A stretch of DNA of 64,000 bases from Rapana venosa (Eukaryota > Mollusca > Gastropoda > Neogastropoda > Muricidae). The DNA lies in the NCBI GenBank assembly GCA_028751875.1, contig CM054141.1:42443541-42507540 (forward strand). Reading direction: 5' to 3'. A program made the position numbers and the translations under genes. The notes beneath the pieces were generated by a model that saw only the letters and a program-made list of their open reading frames with translations, was not told the DNA's origin and ran no database searches. Shown in pieces: positions 26,501-38,600 of the stretch. The first letter of the stretch is position 1; each line of letters opens with the position of its first letter.

Positions 26501-27470
26501 GCGAATGCGACTGGTTTTGTCCACCATTAAGGCAGCTGCATTCTGACTCCTGAGATAGATTTTATTTGAAAGTTAATATTGATATATTATGAATTTTTGA
26601 CAGGTGAAACACAAGGAAAAATGTGGTGTGCGTGCATGTATGTGTGCGTGTTCTCTCATACATGAGTACTTGTGTGTGTGCACAGTTAAGTGCCATGCAT
26701 CCATTGCTACTTGTGATAATATTTATAAAATGCAAAATATCCTTCTGTTTGTATTTTCATTTTTGTCTGAGAGAACCTATCTGTACATCTTAATCTTTGA
26801 AAAATTATGTTCCTTTGTCCAACTCTGTGAAGTATTTAGGAGTAGTTCTTGACAACACACTCTCTTTGAAAATATTCATCACCGAACCTGCAGTATTGCA
26901 TACTATCAATTACGGCGCGTAAGCGATTCGCAAGTATCTGTCCACTGATTAACTTCCAGTAAGGTACATCTCTATTCTTTCACGTTGACTACTGTAAATT
27001 TGTTTCATGCCTACCAGCCATATCTATCTCTTTCAACGCATACAAAACTCTGCAGCTGACTGGTCTATGAAAGAAAAAAGTCTGAACACACCTTCTCGTT
27101 CTGTCGACCTACGGTGCTGTCTCACAAAGACTGCAGTTATATCCAATACAATTTATCAAATGTCTCCACAAAATATCACCCATCTTACTCTGTGAACTGT
27201 CTTCACGAACGACACCATACCCGTTCCTTCGTATCAAGCCCAGATACTTTGGTTTCGAACACCCAGATTCAAACAAACCACTTTGGCCGTCGCTCCTTTC
27301 GTTTCTGGTCCATCCACCTGGAATGACCTCCCTCTTTCACTTCGTCAAAAGCCTTCACTTGATTCCTTCAAATCCAGCCTCAAAACACACTTATTTCCTA
27401 CCTGAGACTTTCCCCCCACATATCTGTCCCTAATTTTCAACAGCATCTTTCACCGTCTAAGTGTAGTTCC

Positions 27471-27503
<33 letters not shown>

Positions 27504-29158
27504 TGCGTGCGTGTGCGTGCGTAGTGCGCGCGCATGGATTTCTCATTATGTTTAAGGAGAGTTGCATGCCTGTAAATGATTGAGTGCAAGCGCTTCGATT
27601 TGTTTGTTTTTTACAAGATTCAGCGCTATATAAATTCCATATATTATTATTATTATTATTATTATATGGTCATGGTTTCTGCATTTGATATGGTAATACT
27701 GTATTGAACAGTTTCGTAATGCTTGTATAGCTGTATCATTATTTGAATGCTTTATCTTGCAGACGGGCAGCTGAAACAATAGAAAGGCGTTTCTGCTTTG
27801 ACATCACAGTGAAGGAAAGGTATGTCTTTGGTGTACTTCATTGCTGAAAATATGTGTAGCTTAACAAAACAGCCATATCGTCTATTCTGTTTCAATATTA
27901 CAGTAAAACCGCTGATACCATGTGATTGTTTAGTGAAAAAGCTAACATACCTGTTCTGAATGTATGCTGTGCATACACACGGGGACTGGATGTAAAAAAG
28001 CACATGAGTGCTTATTCCATTATCCTCGATATAAAATAATAAATAAATAAAGAAAGAAATAAATATCAAAATCTGTGACAGTTGTGAATGTCAAGGCTAC
28101 AAGAAGAAAAAAGATGGAGTCTTAAAAAAAATCTAACCAAGACCAAACCAACCTGAGGTTGTAAGACATGCTCTCAAAAAAGGAAAATGGTCATCTTTCG
28201 CAGGCAAAAGTGTGATACGTATAAATGAAGAAGTTAGAAAGTAAACCATGCTGAAAGAATTCAGTGAGTGAGGGTAATATTTACAACAGGGAAAGAACTG
28301 AGATAGGGAACTTTCTTCCAAAGTCAGTCGATTTCTTTACTCTTCAGCGAATTAAGCTGGTGCCTTTTTTGGTGTTTTTGTGTGTTTTGTCTTACCTGAG
28401 GTAGGTTGTATATTTTTGGTATCTTCTCCCCAAAGTAAGTTTACAGTATTTGTGTGATCTGTCGTGTAATGAAGAATTCTGAACACCTATTTCTTGTGTC
28501 TGTGTTTCAGACAAGGAACGATGACACTGCAGGCACTCTCAGATGATGACAGGAGACTTTGGCTGGATGCTATGGATGGACGGGAACCAGTGAGTATTTT
28601 GGCTTCAGGATTCAGAGAGGGAGACTTATATTGGATTGTAGATATTTTTTAAAGAGGAGTGCAGAACAAAAGAGTGATTATTGTCAGAATGGTGGATATA
28701 GATGTTTTATCATTGAAGTATCTTACGGTTATTTGTGTCATATTTTACTGTATGTCATGTTTGAATTTTAGTCGTTGGATCATGGTTCTCAGCAGTCCAT
28801 TATTGTGTCATTGTTGAATTTCTATTTTAACGCAATGTTGTATCTTTCAGAGGGAGTGTTTGGTATTCTTTAGATGTCTGTCGTGAGAATTTGTAATAAT
28901 TGTATCATATTTCCACTGCTCTAAGGTTTTCTTTTTATCTGATTATGGTACAAAGTTGCAGTGTGTGTGTGTGTACGTGCGTGCATGTGTGCGTACATGT
29001 GTGTGTCTGTGTGTATGCGCGCGTGTGCGTGCGTCAGTGATTTGACAAAAGACAGACAAGTTATTTCCTGTGTGCAGATTTACCATCAGCCAAAAGTCAA
29101 GACCGATGACAGTAAGTGCAGAAGGCTTAATGTGTACTGATGTTGGTTTTGTGAGAAC

Positions 29159-29192
<34 letters not shown>

Positions 29193-29472
29193 GTGTGTGT
29201 GTGTGTATAGATATATATAGATATATATGAACACACAGATATTCAGTATGTATATATATGTGTGTGTATATATATAGATATAGATATATAGATATAGATA
29301 TAGATATATATGAACACACAGATATTCAGTATGTATGCAAGAAAGCTCTCTCTCGCTCTCTCTCTCACTTGATCACCCATGTACACTTGCTTACTTGCTA
29401 ACTCAGTCACTCATTTACTCCCTTAATCACTCACTCATACCCCCCTCCACACACACACACACACACACACAC

Positions 29473-29506
<34 letters not shown>

Positions 29507-32500
29507 AACATATATACAAACACACACACACTATCCATTGCTATTTGTCTTCTTCTTCTTTTTAAAAACTCATTTATAGGCAATAAAAATGTATGATTTT
29601 TTTTTCTCTCTCCAGCTGTGCTTGATGAGACAGGCTTCAACTTCATGAGAAAGGCCATTGCAGCATTGGAAACGAGAGGTACTTTTTTTGTGTGTGTTGA
29701 AATTATTTTTAATATAAAAACAGACATATGATACAGCAAGAATCTCATAAGTTTTTGTCTTCCATAGGTATTTCTTTGGTCTTCCATTTGAGAAAAGTTA
29801 TTGGTGAGAGATAAAGACAAACTACTAGGAATAACTCTTGAATCAGAGGAAATGTGCAGCTGTTCTGATGATCTTATATATTTGATATTAAAGACAACTG
29901 ATAGAAGTATGTGTGTGTGTGCGTATGCATATGCGTGTGTGTATGTGTGTGTGTGTGTAAGGAAATGTTCCTTTGACACATACTTATTATACTTGGTTTT
30001 GATTTAAAGAAAATTTATTTGATAGATCCCATTTGTACTATGAGTGGTTTTTATGAGAGTTGGAAAACCTTTTGAGATAGAAACATTGAAAAGGAAAACA
30101 TGAATCTCTTCACCTCACAGATGTAAAGAAGTGCTAATCCTACCAGGGACTATCCACAGAAAGAGTAAGGGTCTGAATACTGGCAGAGATAAATCACCAG
30201 AAGATTTAGTTTCCACCTAGCATCTATCCACAGTTAGCGTACTGTGGGCTCAAATGACAAGTTTACTGTCTTAACTACGTCATCTGCTGTATTGATGTGG
30301 ATGTCTGTATGGAACATTACTTGCATCTACTGGTCAGAATTTTGTGTGTGTGTAGTCTATAAGGCCTAGTCATTGCATGGGTGTGTTTTAAAAGGTAATG
30401 ATGACAGCCTGCATCTCCCTTGTTGTGTGAAACAGGTCTTCATGAGCAGGGGCTGTACAGAATGGTGGGGGTCAACTCCAAAGTGACCAACCTCCTCAAG
30501 ACAGTCCTAGGTATGTTTATGACTTGTGTACTGGCAGATGTGGTCAGTTGGCTGTTGGCTTGTCATGCATGGATACATAAGTTTTATTCATAGTTTGTAT
30601 GTTTTGTCTATAGTTTGTGGTTGCATTTTAATACTAGCTTTTGTATCCAGCTTTTCTCAGAATCATGTGTAACAGACATTGAAAGAAAAAAGAATAAGAT
30701 ATAAGTAGGAATGAGGTATAAGCTGGAGTGAGAGAGAGAGAGAGAGGGAGAGAGAGAGAGAAAGCTGAAGATTACGAAACCATGGAAGTGAAAATCTGTT
30801 TGAAAATCTGAACAAAAAGACTCCCAGTCTCATTATGTCTTACGTAGTCTCTGCTTCCGATCTTTTCTGATTGCTATTAATGTGTAACAGTGCATCTTCG
30901 CCATGCATGAAGCAGGGTGTAGCTATTCATGTCAGAGGAAACAAAAAAATTGATTGTGAGACTAATCATGCAGTAGTAATGCTGCCCCTTTGATATACTG
31001 CAGCCAGTGTAATAAACATTGATAAAGAATCTAGAGGCCAAAACAGTCACAGAAAAAAAGGACTGAAAGTGATGGAGATATTGACTGAAAGATAACAGAA
31101 CTGACATTCTAGGTAGAATCTATGAACAAGTGAGTGTATGGAAATCTGAGTCATGAGGTGTTTTGACAGAATAAGTGAACAAACCTTGGTCATTTGTATT
31201 CGTGTATTAAGCTGCTGTTTCTCTAAACATGTATGTCGCATTGTCTTGTCTTCTATAGTTGGAGTTGTATCATTAAGTTTTTGTGTAAGAATGTATGACA
31301 GAAAGCAACTGTTTTGGATTGACAGTCTTGATTGAGATGAAGCAAACTGTGAAATTATTGTGAATGGTTTGGGCACGTTCAGCGGAAAGCAGACCACCAC
31401 ATCATAAAAAGAGCAATGAACTTCGTAGTGTATGGAAAGAGACCAAAGGGAAGACCTAGCAAAACTTGGGCTGCCTGTGTTGCAGATGATCTTAGAGAAA
31501 GGGGCATAAATAAGGAGGAAGCTCAAAACAGAGAGATGGAGAAGGCTCATCAATGTCAAACCTCCCCTGGGAGAAACATGACAAAAAAGGAAGAAGAAGA
31601 AGTTCATCTTGTCAGATGTTGAAGTGTTGAATATTTTAGTGTTTCTCACTGCTCATTGGGTTTATTGGTTGGTCAGGAATTTGTTGAAACTGATCTTAAC
31701 AGATTTATGATCTGTGTAGATTGTTTACCCTTATCATTATACCTTGCCCGTCCTATTATCCTCCCTCATCTGTCACCCCCACTTTTCTCATTATTTTCTG
31801 TTTTCCACTTTCCTTCACCTGCATTTTACCCATATTTGTATTTTCTTCCTCGCTTCCTCTCTCCCTCAGCCTGCCCTGTCTTACCATTGTTAGCGGCTCC
31901 CGGGTATGTTATGTCTGTAGAATACTCAAAAGTCATGGATATCTTGAGAAACAGAAATGACATATTTGTATTATTGTATCTCTTCAGAGAAGAGGTTTTC
32001 CTTTTCTTAATCCATGAAAAATGCAGTCAGTCTGAACATGACGCATAATAATGAAGTAAACAATCTGATTACCTGTATTTTACTCTGTGACCAGATCCCA
32101 AGAAGACAGAGAAGGTGAGCTTTGATGACCCTGCACAGTGGGAAACCAAGACCATCACCAGTGCCATCAAAAACTACCTCAGGTCAGTTCCTCCCTTACC
32201 TTTGGAAATCACAGTTTTTGGTGACCATGACTAGCTGATTAAAAAAATTGGGAGGAAAAACTAGTGTGCATGCCTCCAGTCACCCAGCTGTGTATATATC
32301 ATTCGCCTGCTTACCTGAATGCAGCAGGTGGGGATGGAAGGAGAGAGAGAGAGGGAGAGAGAGAGCGGCACACATACACACCCGTGCACGCGCGCACACA
32401 CACACACACACAGAGTTAACATCAGTGCTGACTCCACTCTTCCCAAAAGTCCTTGGGATGAGACTATAAACCGAGGTCCTGTGTGTGAACACACGCAGAA

Positions 32501-32674
32501 CATCTTGTGCACATGTTAAAACCCGTTCTTCTTTTCAGAAGAGTAGGCCATTGTGTGCTGGTGGGAATGGATGACAAAATTTACAAAACTGCATACACAT
32601 GGGGACTGGATGAAAAAAAGCATGAGTGTTTATTCCATTATCCTCAAAATAAAAGAATAAAAAACACACACACA

Positions 32675-32705
<31 letters not shown>

Positions 32706-32720
32706 TTTCTCTCTCTTCTC

Positions 32721-32772
<52 letters not shown>

Positions 32773-33198
32773 TCTCTCCTCTCTCTCTCCCCTCTCTCTC
32801 ACACACACATGCGCACACACACAAACGCGCGCACACACACACACACACACACACTGTAAATCTCACATACACACCTACTGTATATCTGAAAAGGATTCAT
32901 ATACAGCTACCATCTGCACCTTTTCTGTTAGAAGTTCCATGTGAGTATGTGTTGAATGTGTATATTTTTGTTAGAGTTAATGTTTGAGTATAATGATTAC
33001 GCTTCCTTGATTGCTGCTGTAGGAATTGTTTTTTGTGTGGGTTTTTTTTAGGGGTGGGGGTGGGAGGGTAGGTGGGGTGGTAGTAGAGATGGTGCTTGCT
33101 TCATGCAAGAATGGCTAATGCTTTGTATATGTATGTATGTATGTATGTACGTATGTACGTATGTATCTTATCTATATGTATATAGATATAGATAGATG

Positions 33199-33239
<41 letters not shown>

Positions 33240-35598
33240 CATTTCAGGTCTTTACCAGAGCCCTTGATGACCTTCAAACTGCACGATCAGTTCATTAAAG
33301 CTGCAAGTAAGTTGTTAGTATTGTCATTATGATTATATACTACAGATTGCACAATCAACTCTTGATAGTGGATTTTCTAATAAAGGCATGGATTCACATT
33401 CTTTGAAGCATGATTAAAACAAAGCCTTGAAGCAAATACATGCATTTTTTTATGCTCAGCATGTTTGATACACACAAAGAGATGTGAGTGTGCTGGCATT
33501 CTAAGTTGAGTCCTTTCTCTCTCTTTCTGTCTCTACTCTTTCGCTTAGTATTCTGTCTCTGTGTCTGTTTCACATACATAGAGACATTCTCAGTGTTTTC
33601 TCCTATCATAAACAAAATATACTTAAAAGTCATTAAAAAAAAATTATTGCTTTACTTTTTTCCCATTCTAATCAGTTGTATGTTGAATAGTTTGTGACTT
33701 GATATGATTACGTTTGTTTATTCTTCAGAACAAGAATCTAAAACCCTGCGGAAGCTGGATGTCCACAAATACTGCTACCTTCTTCCAAAGGCCAACTTTG
33801 ACATGCTGGAACTGCTGATTGGTCACTTGAAGAGGTAGGTGGTCTAACAGTGACACACTCTACGAGAAAACTGAAGATCAAGGGTTTGGTTCTCTTTGGA
33901 AGCTGGGCTTTTTCCTTCCATTCACTTGATGGTAGTCTTGTGGACGAGACAAAAAGTGGGTATCGCATGTACAGTGTACATTTAGCACACTTGGAAGGAA
34001 AGTATTTTTTTCACTGATATGCTGGAGTATGGCCTGAAAGAAACAAAAACCAAAGTATAAGTAAAAAATCCAAACCAAAATAAAGCAAAACAACTTTCCC
34101 CCAAAACTCTGTATAAACACAAAAACACCCAAAACCAGAACAACAACAACAACACACACTCACACATAAAATCTTCCTAAGAAATCTGATTTAAAGCCAA
34201 AATAAAGCAAAACAACTTCTCCCCCAAAACTCTATATAAACACAAAAACACCCAAACCAGAACAACAACAACACACACTCACATAAAATCTTCCTAAGAA
34301 ATCTGATTTAAAGCCAAAATAAAGCAAAACAACTTACCCCCCAAACTCTATATAAACACAAAAACACCCAAAACCAGAACACCAACAACAACACACACTC
34401 GCACATAAAATCTTCCTAAGAAATCTGATTTAAAGCCAAAATAAAGCAAAACAACTTCCCCCCAAAACTCTATATAAACACAAAAACACCCAAACCAGAA
34501 CAACAACAACACACTCGCACATAAAATCTTCCTAAGAAATCTGATTTAAAGCCAAAACAAAGCAAAACAACTTACCCCCCAAAACTCTATATAAACACAA
34601 AAACACCCAAACCAGAACAACAACAACACACTCGCACATAAAATCTTCCTAAGAAATCTGATTTAAAGCCACAATAAAGCAAAACAACTACCCCCCAAAA
34701 CTCTATATAAACACAAAAACACCCAAACCAGAACAACAACAACACAACTCACATAAAATCTTCCTAAGAAATCTGATTTAAAGCCAAAAATAAAGCAAAG
34801 CAACTCCCCCCAAAACTCTATATAAACACAAAAACACCAAACCAGAACAAACAACAACACACATCGCACATAAAACTTCTAAAATCTGATTTAAAGCGAC
34901 GTTAACTGCCCACTCTATACTGATCGACCCCTCAGGAAGAAACACACATGGCAAAAATTTCAGTGTTACAGTCGACAGTAAAATCTGCAACCTGGGATGT
35001 CATTGGGCCCTCTGACGAGAGGAAGAAACCATAGGCAGCCATATGTCAAGGTCTGACATCATTCGTGAGCTTCATAAAACTTGACGAGGTAGTGCTTGTA
35101 TGGCTGTTGTGTCTACTGTAGGTGGACTTTCGTTGAGTATGTGTGTGTTGTGTGTGAGTAGGTGGAGAGTGTGTGTGTGTGTGTGTGTGTGTGAGTGTGT
35201 GTGTGTGTGTGAGTAGTGAGTGGTGTGTGTGTGTGTGGTGAGTGTGTGTGAGTGAGTGATGTGTGTGGTGAGTGATGTGTGTGTGGTGTGTGATGTGTGT
35301 GTAGTGTGTGTGTGTGGGGTGAGTGTGTGTTGTGTGTGTGAGTGGTGTGTGTGTGTGTGTGAGTGAGTGAGTGTGTGTGTGTGGTGAGTGTGTGTGTGTG
35401 AGTGTGTGGTGAGTGTGTGTGGTGGTTGGTGGTGTGTGTGTGGAGTGTGTGTGTGAGTGTGTGTGTGGTGTGTGGATGAGTGTGTGTGTGTGTGTGGTGT
35501 GTGTGTGTGTGTGTGTGAGTGATGTGTGTGTGGTGTGTGTGATGGTGTGGAGTGTGTGTGTGAGTGTGTGTGTGTGTTGTAGTTGTGTGTGTGGTGAG

Positions 35599-35629
<31 letters not shown>

Positions 35630-38600
35630 TGAGTGTGTGTGTGAGTGTGTGTGTGTGAGTGAGTGTGTTGTGTGTGAGTGAGTTGGTGTGTTGTGTGTGT
35701 GTGTGTTGTGTGAGAGAGAGTGTGTGTGTGTGTATGTTTGTATGTGTGTGTGTGAGTGTGTGTGTGTAAGTGAGTGTGTGTGTGTTGAAAAATCGGTGGT
35801 GATGCTCGTGTGGGTGATGCACTCTTGCCTAGGAGAGCGGCCCTTATATCACACTGAGAAAGCTGCTGTGACTGAATGTGGTATACAATATGAAAACAGT
35901 ACAGTACAATACAACACAACACAATGTAACCTGTATGGCTGTATCACCATAATCATTTACCTTCATCTCAAGATTCACTTGACTTATGCCTCTTGGTTCC
36001 TTGGAGAACATACGGCTGCAACAACACCCCTCCAACAAACTTGGTTTTGGGAGATCCTCTTCAGCTCGGCCCATGTCATTCCGGCTGCCTTCGTTGCTTC
36101 GTCCAAGATTCACTATACAACCTTTTTCTGTAGACAGGATAATGTAGCCTCATGCTGAAGAACGAGCGCGAATATACATCATCGTTCTGTGTTGACAGAT
36201 CTTCAGTCACCCCCCAGAGAAAGACGACGCGGCACCTGACCCCAAGGGTCGAATGGCAGCCAGCCAGCCCCCAGAGTCAGCCTTCAGCTCGCTGGACCGG
36301 TTCACTGTGTACGAGAACCACACCCCTGCTCAGGCCAGGCCCTCCTCCTCGGTCTCCTCCTTTGGCAGTGAGGGGGCTTCCCACCATGGGTCATCGCCCT
36401 CCTGGGGCACGTCGTCACGGTCGTCGTACGGAGGTCACGGGTCTGCGGGTCAGGCGCGTGTGGGGGCAAGGCCTCGGCCTGTCCAGGTCTACCAAGGTGC
36501 GTGGAGATTATCTTCTCTTCCTTTACCTCTTAGCTGCCGAGTGCAAGTGCACCCTGTATGGCGGGGAATAAAATTCTTATGTACCACTTGTTATGTTCAT
36601 GTTCCTCTTACTAGGAAATTACTAAATGAATAATCCTGGTAGTCTGCCCAATGACAGTATATATATATCGTAGATTGCTTTGAGGCAAGCTCAAATTAGT
36701 TGGCATGATATTTGACTACGAAAATATATTTAAAATGTTAAAAATCGACTAAAAATACACTTTCTTCACCACCACTGTCATTCTGAGTACCTCCCATCTC
36801 AATAACGTCACACATAAGTCGAGGCAAAATCTTGGTATTTTTTAAAAAAAATGCACTATATCCTGAATCATCCACGATCGTTTTCATCACTGTCAGGATT
36901 ATCTAAAGTTTTATTTGTCACTTTTTCAGCTGTGCAAAGTTATTGATACCTTCAACGAGAAGTGTCAGCCATTTTGAACAAGAACTGCCCAAGCTGTCAT
37001 GCATAATAACACAAAATATGAGCTAAAAAACGATCGTTTTTGCCACAGTTTTTGCAGCTAGATGTTGCCAAGCCACAGGAGAGTGATCTCCAATAATTTT
37101 TGAGTTCTTTCCCTTTAACGGTAGTCAAGGAAGCTGGCTTGTTTACTTCAGTTCGTAATCCCGGAAATTTTCCGGGTTGTTGGCGTATAGAGTGCACATG
37201 TAGTCACGGAAAATTTCTGGGGTGGGGCAGTCAAGTGAAGTCAGTGCTATTTTTAAGGCTTCCTTTTAAACCTGTTGTGACTGATTCATTTTTTGAAACG
37301 CCTTTAGAAAAGGTATGCTAGTTGTGATTAACTCTCTTTGTTCAGGAAACATAGCAGCATAGAATGCTAAGGACATCTGCAAATGCATCTGTGCATGATC
37401 TATGTTGAAAGTGGAAGTGTGAATAAATGTTTTTATCCTCATGCATCTCACTAAGCTTCTCAGGGCAAAGCTGAGAGCATTGCTTAATTGCTTGATATTG
37501 AGTTAAGCTGAGACTTATGTTATTTGATTTTGTGCTAGGTTTTCTTCTGCATAATGCTTAGAAGCATCTTGTCACTTGTCTTTAATTGGTTGAAGCTTGA
37601 GTGCCCAAAGATGAATTGTTTTTGGTTAGAAGATGCTAAAAATTACTTTGTCTTATTTGTTGAATCAGGTAATCTTGTGTTAACCAGATCATTGTCTTTT
37701 GGATAATGCTTTAGCCTTTCTAAAGCTGAGACAACTTTTAAGATGAATTGAAGGGACAAATGTACAGTAAAAAGGTAATGTTTGTATTAAATGATAGATG
37801 GTCTTTTATCCTGCCCAAGTAGAAATCATTGTCAGGTTTCATAACACTTGATCGAAGCCCCTCTTGAAAATGATTTTTATGGTATAAGGATGAAAAAATT
37901 CCTGGCTTAACAAGTGGGAAACATGTCAAAGCACATGAATCATCCAATATCTCTGTTCGAAGTCCTTAGCCTCTTCTCGCCGAGAAAACCATTTTAGAAC
38001 ATATTGACCTTCGGAGCAGGGTAAGCAAGCTAAGTTGTGGAAAAACTGTAGATGTCCTTTATGTGCCCTGCCCAAGTTTAGGCCAGTGTTAGGTTTAACC
38101 ATAAACTCTGATGAAGCCCCTCTTGTTTGGAAAGGTTTTACGGACTGATGTGATCTTGTTATTCCTCCTCAGGATTTGAACAAGTGGGAAGCACAAGCAG
38201 CAGCACAGAATCTCTCAACTCCTCGTCCTCCAAGGCCGGTTTCTCTCCTCGCACCGGCCCCTCCACACCTTCCTCTGCATCCTCCTTCGGTGGAGCAGGG
38301 TCAGCAACTCCTGACGGACTGCGGCGACCTTCCTACGACATGCCAGCCTATGGGAATGTCAGCGCCCTGGGTAAGGGGGGTCTGTATGTTGTCGTGGGAA
38401 GAGTGCAGATTGTATGTAGTACGCTGGTGTGTACACGTTCATTTTTAGACTGTGCACTGAGGTTTTTTGGTTTTTAAAAAAAATCTGTTTATCTGATTTG
38501 ATTTTATCAAGAAGGGATGAGACCAGAAAATTATATTTCAATAATAAAGACAAGAGGCTTCTTTTGTCAGGAGAAACATAAGCTCGCTCTGTGTATCTGT

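Noticed and set aside
34036..34898. CRISPR-like array of repeats
   Set aside because: Units are contiguous 117-bp tandem copies without unique spacers, in an animal intron.
35046..35922. Long His/Thr-rich reading frames (over 250 codons) on the - strand
   Set aside because: They are translations of the GT-rich array in all frames, with no start context, domain or codon bias.
35688..36158. A hidden RhoGAP exon or separate gene before exon 21
   Set aside because: I compared the frames on both strands with the expected NLMTV/FGPTL region and saw no resemblance or fitting splice pair.
36152..36571. Alternative frame of 139 codons across exon 21
   Set aside because: It is a shadow frame. The frame giving IFSHPPEK joins in phase to exon 22 and all later exons through SH3.
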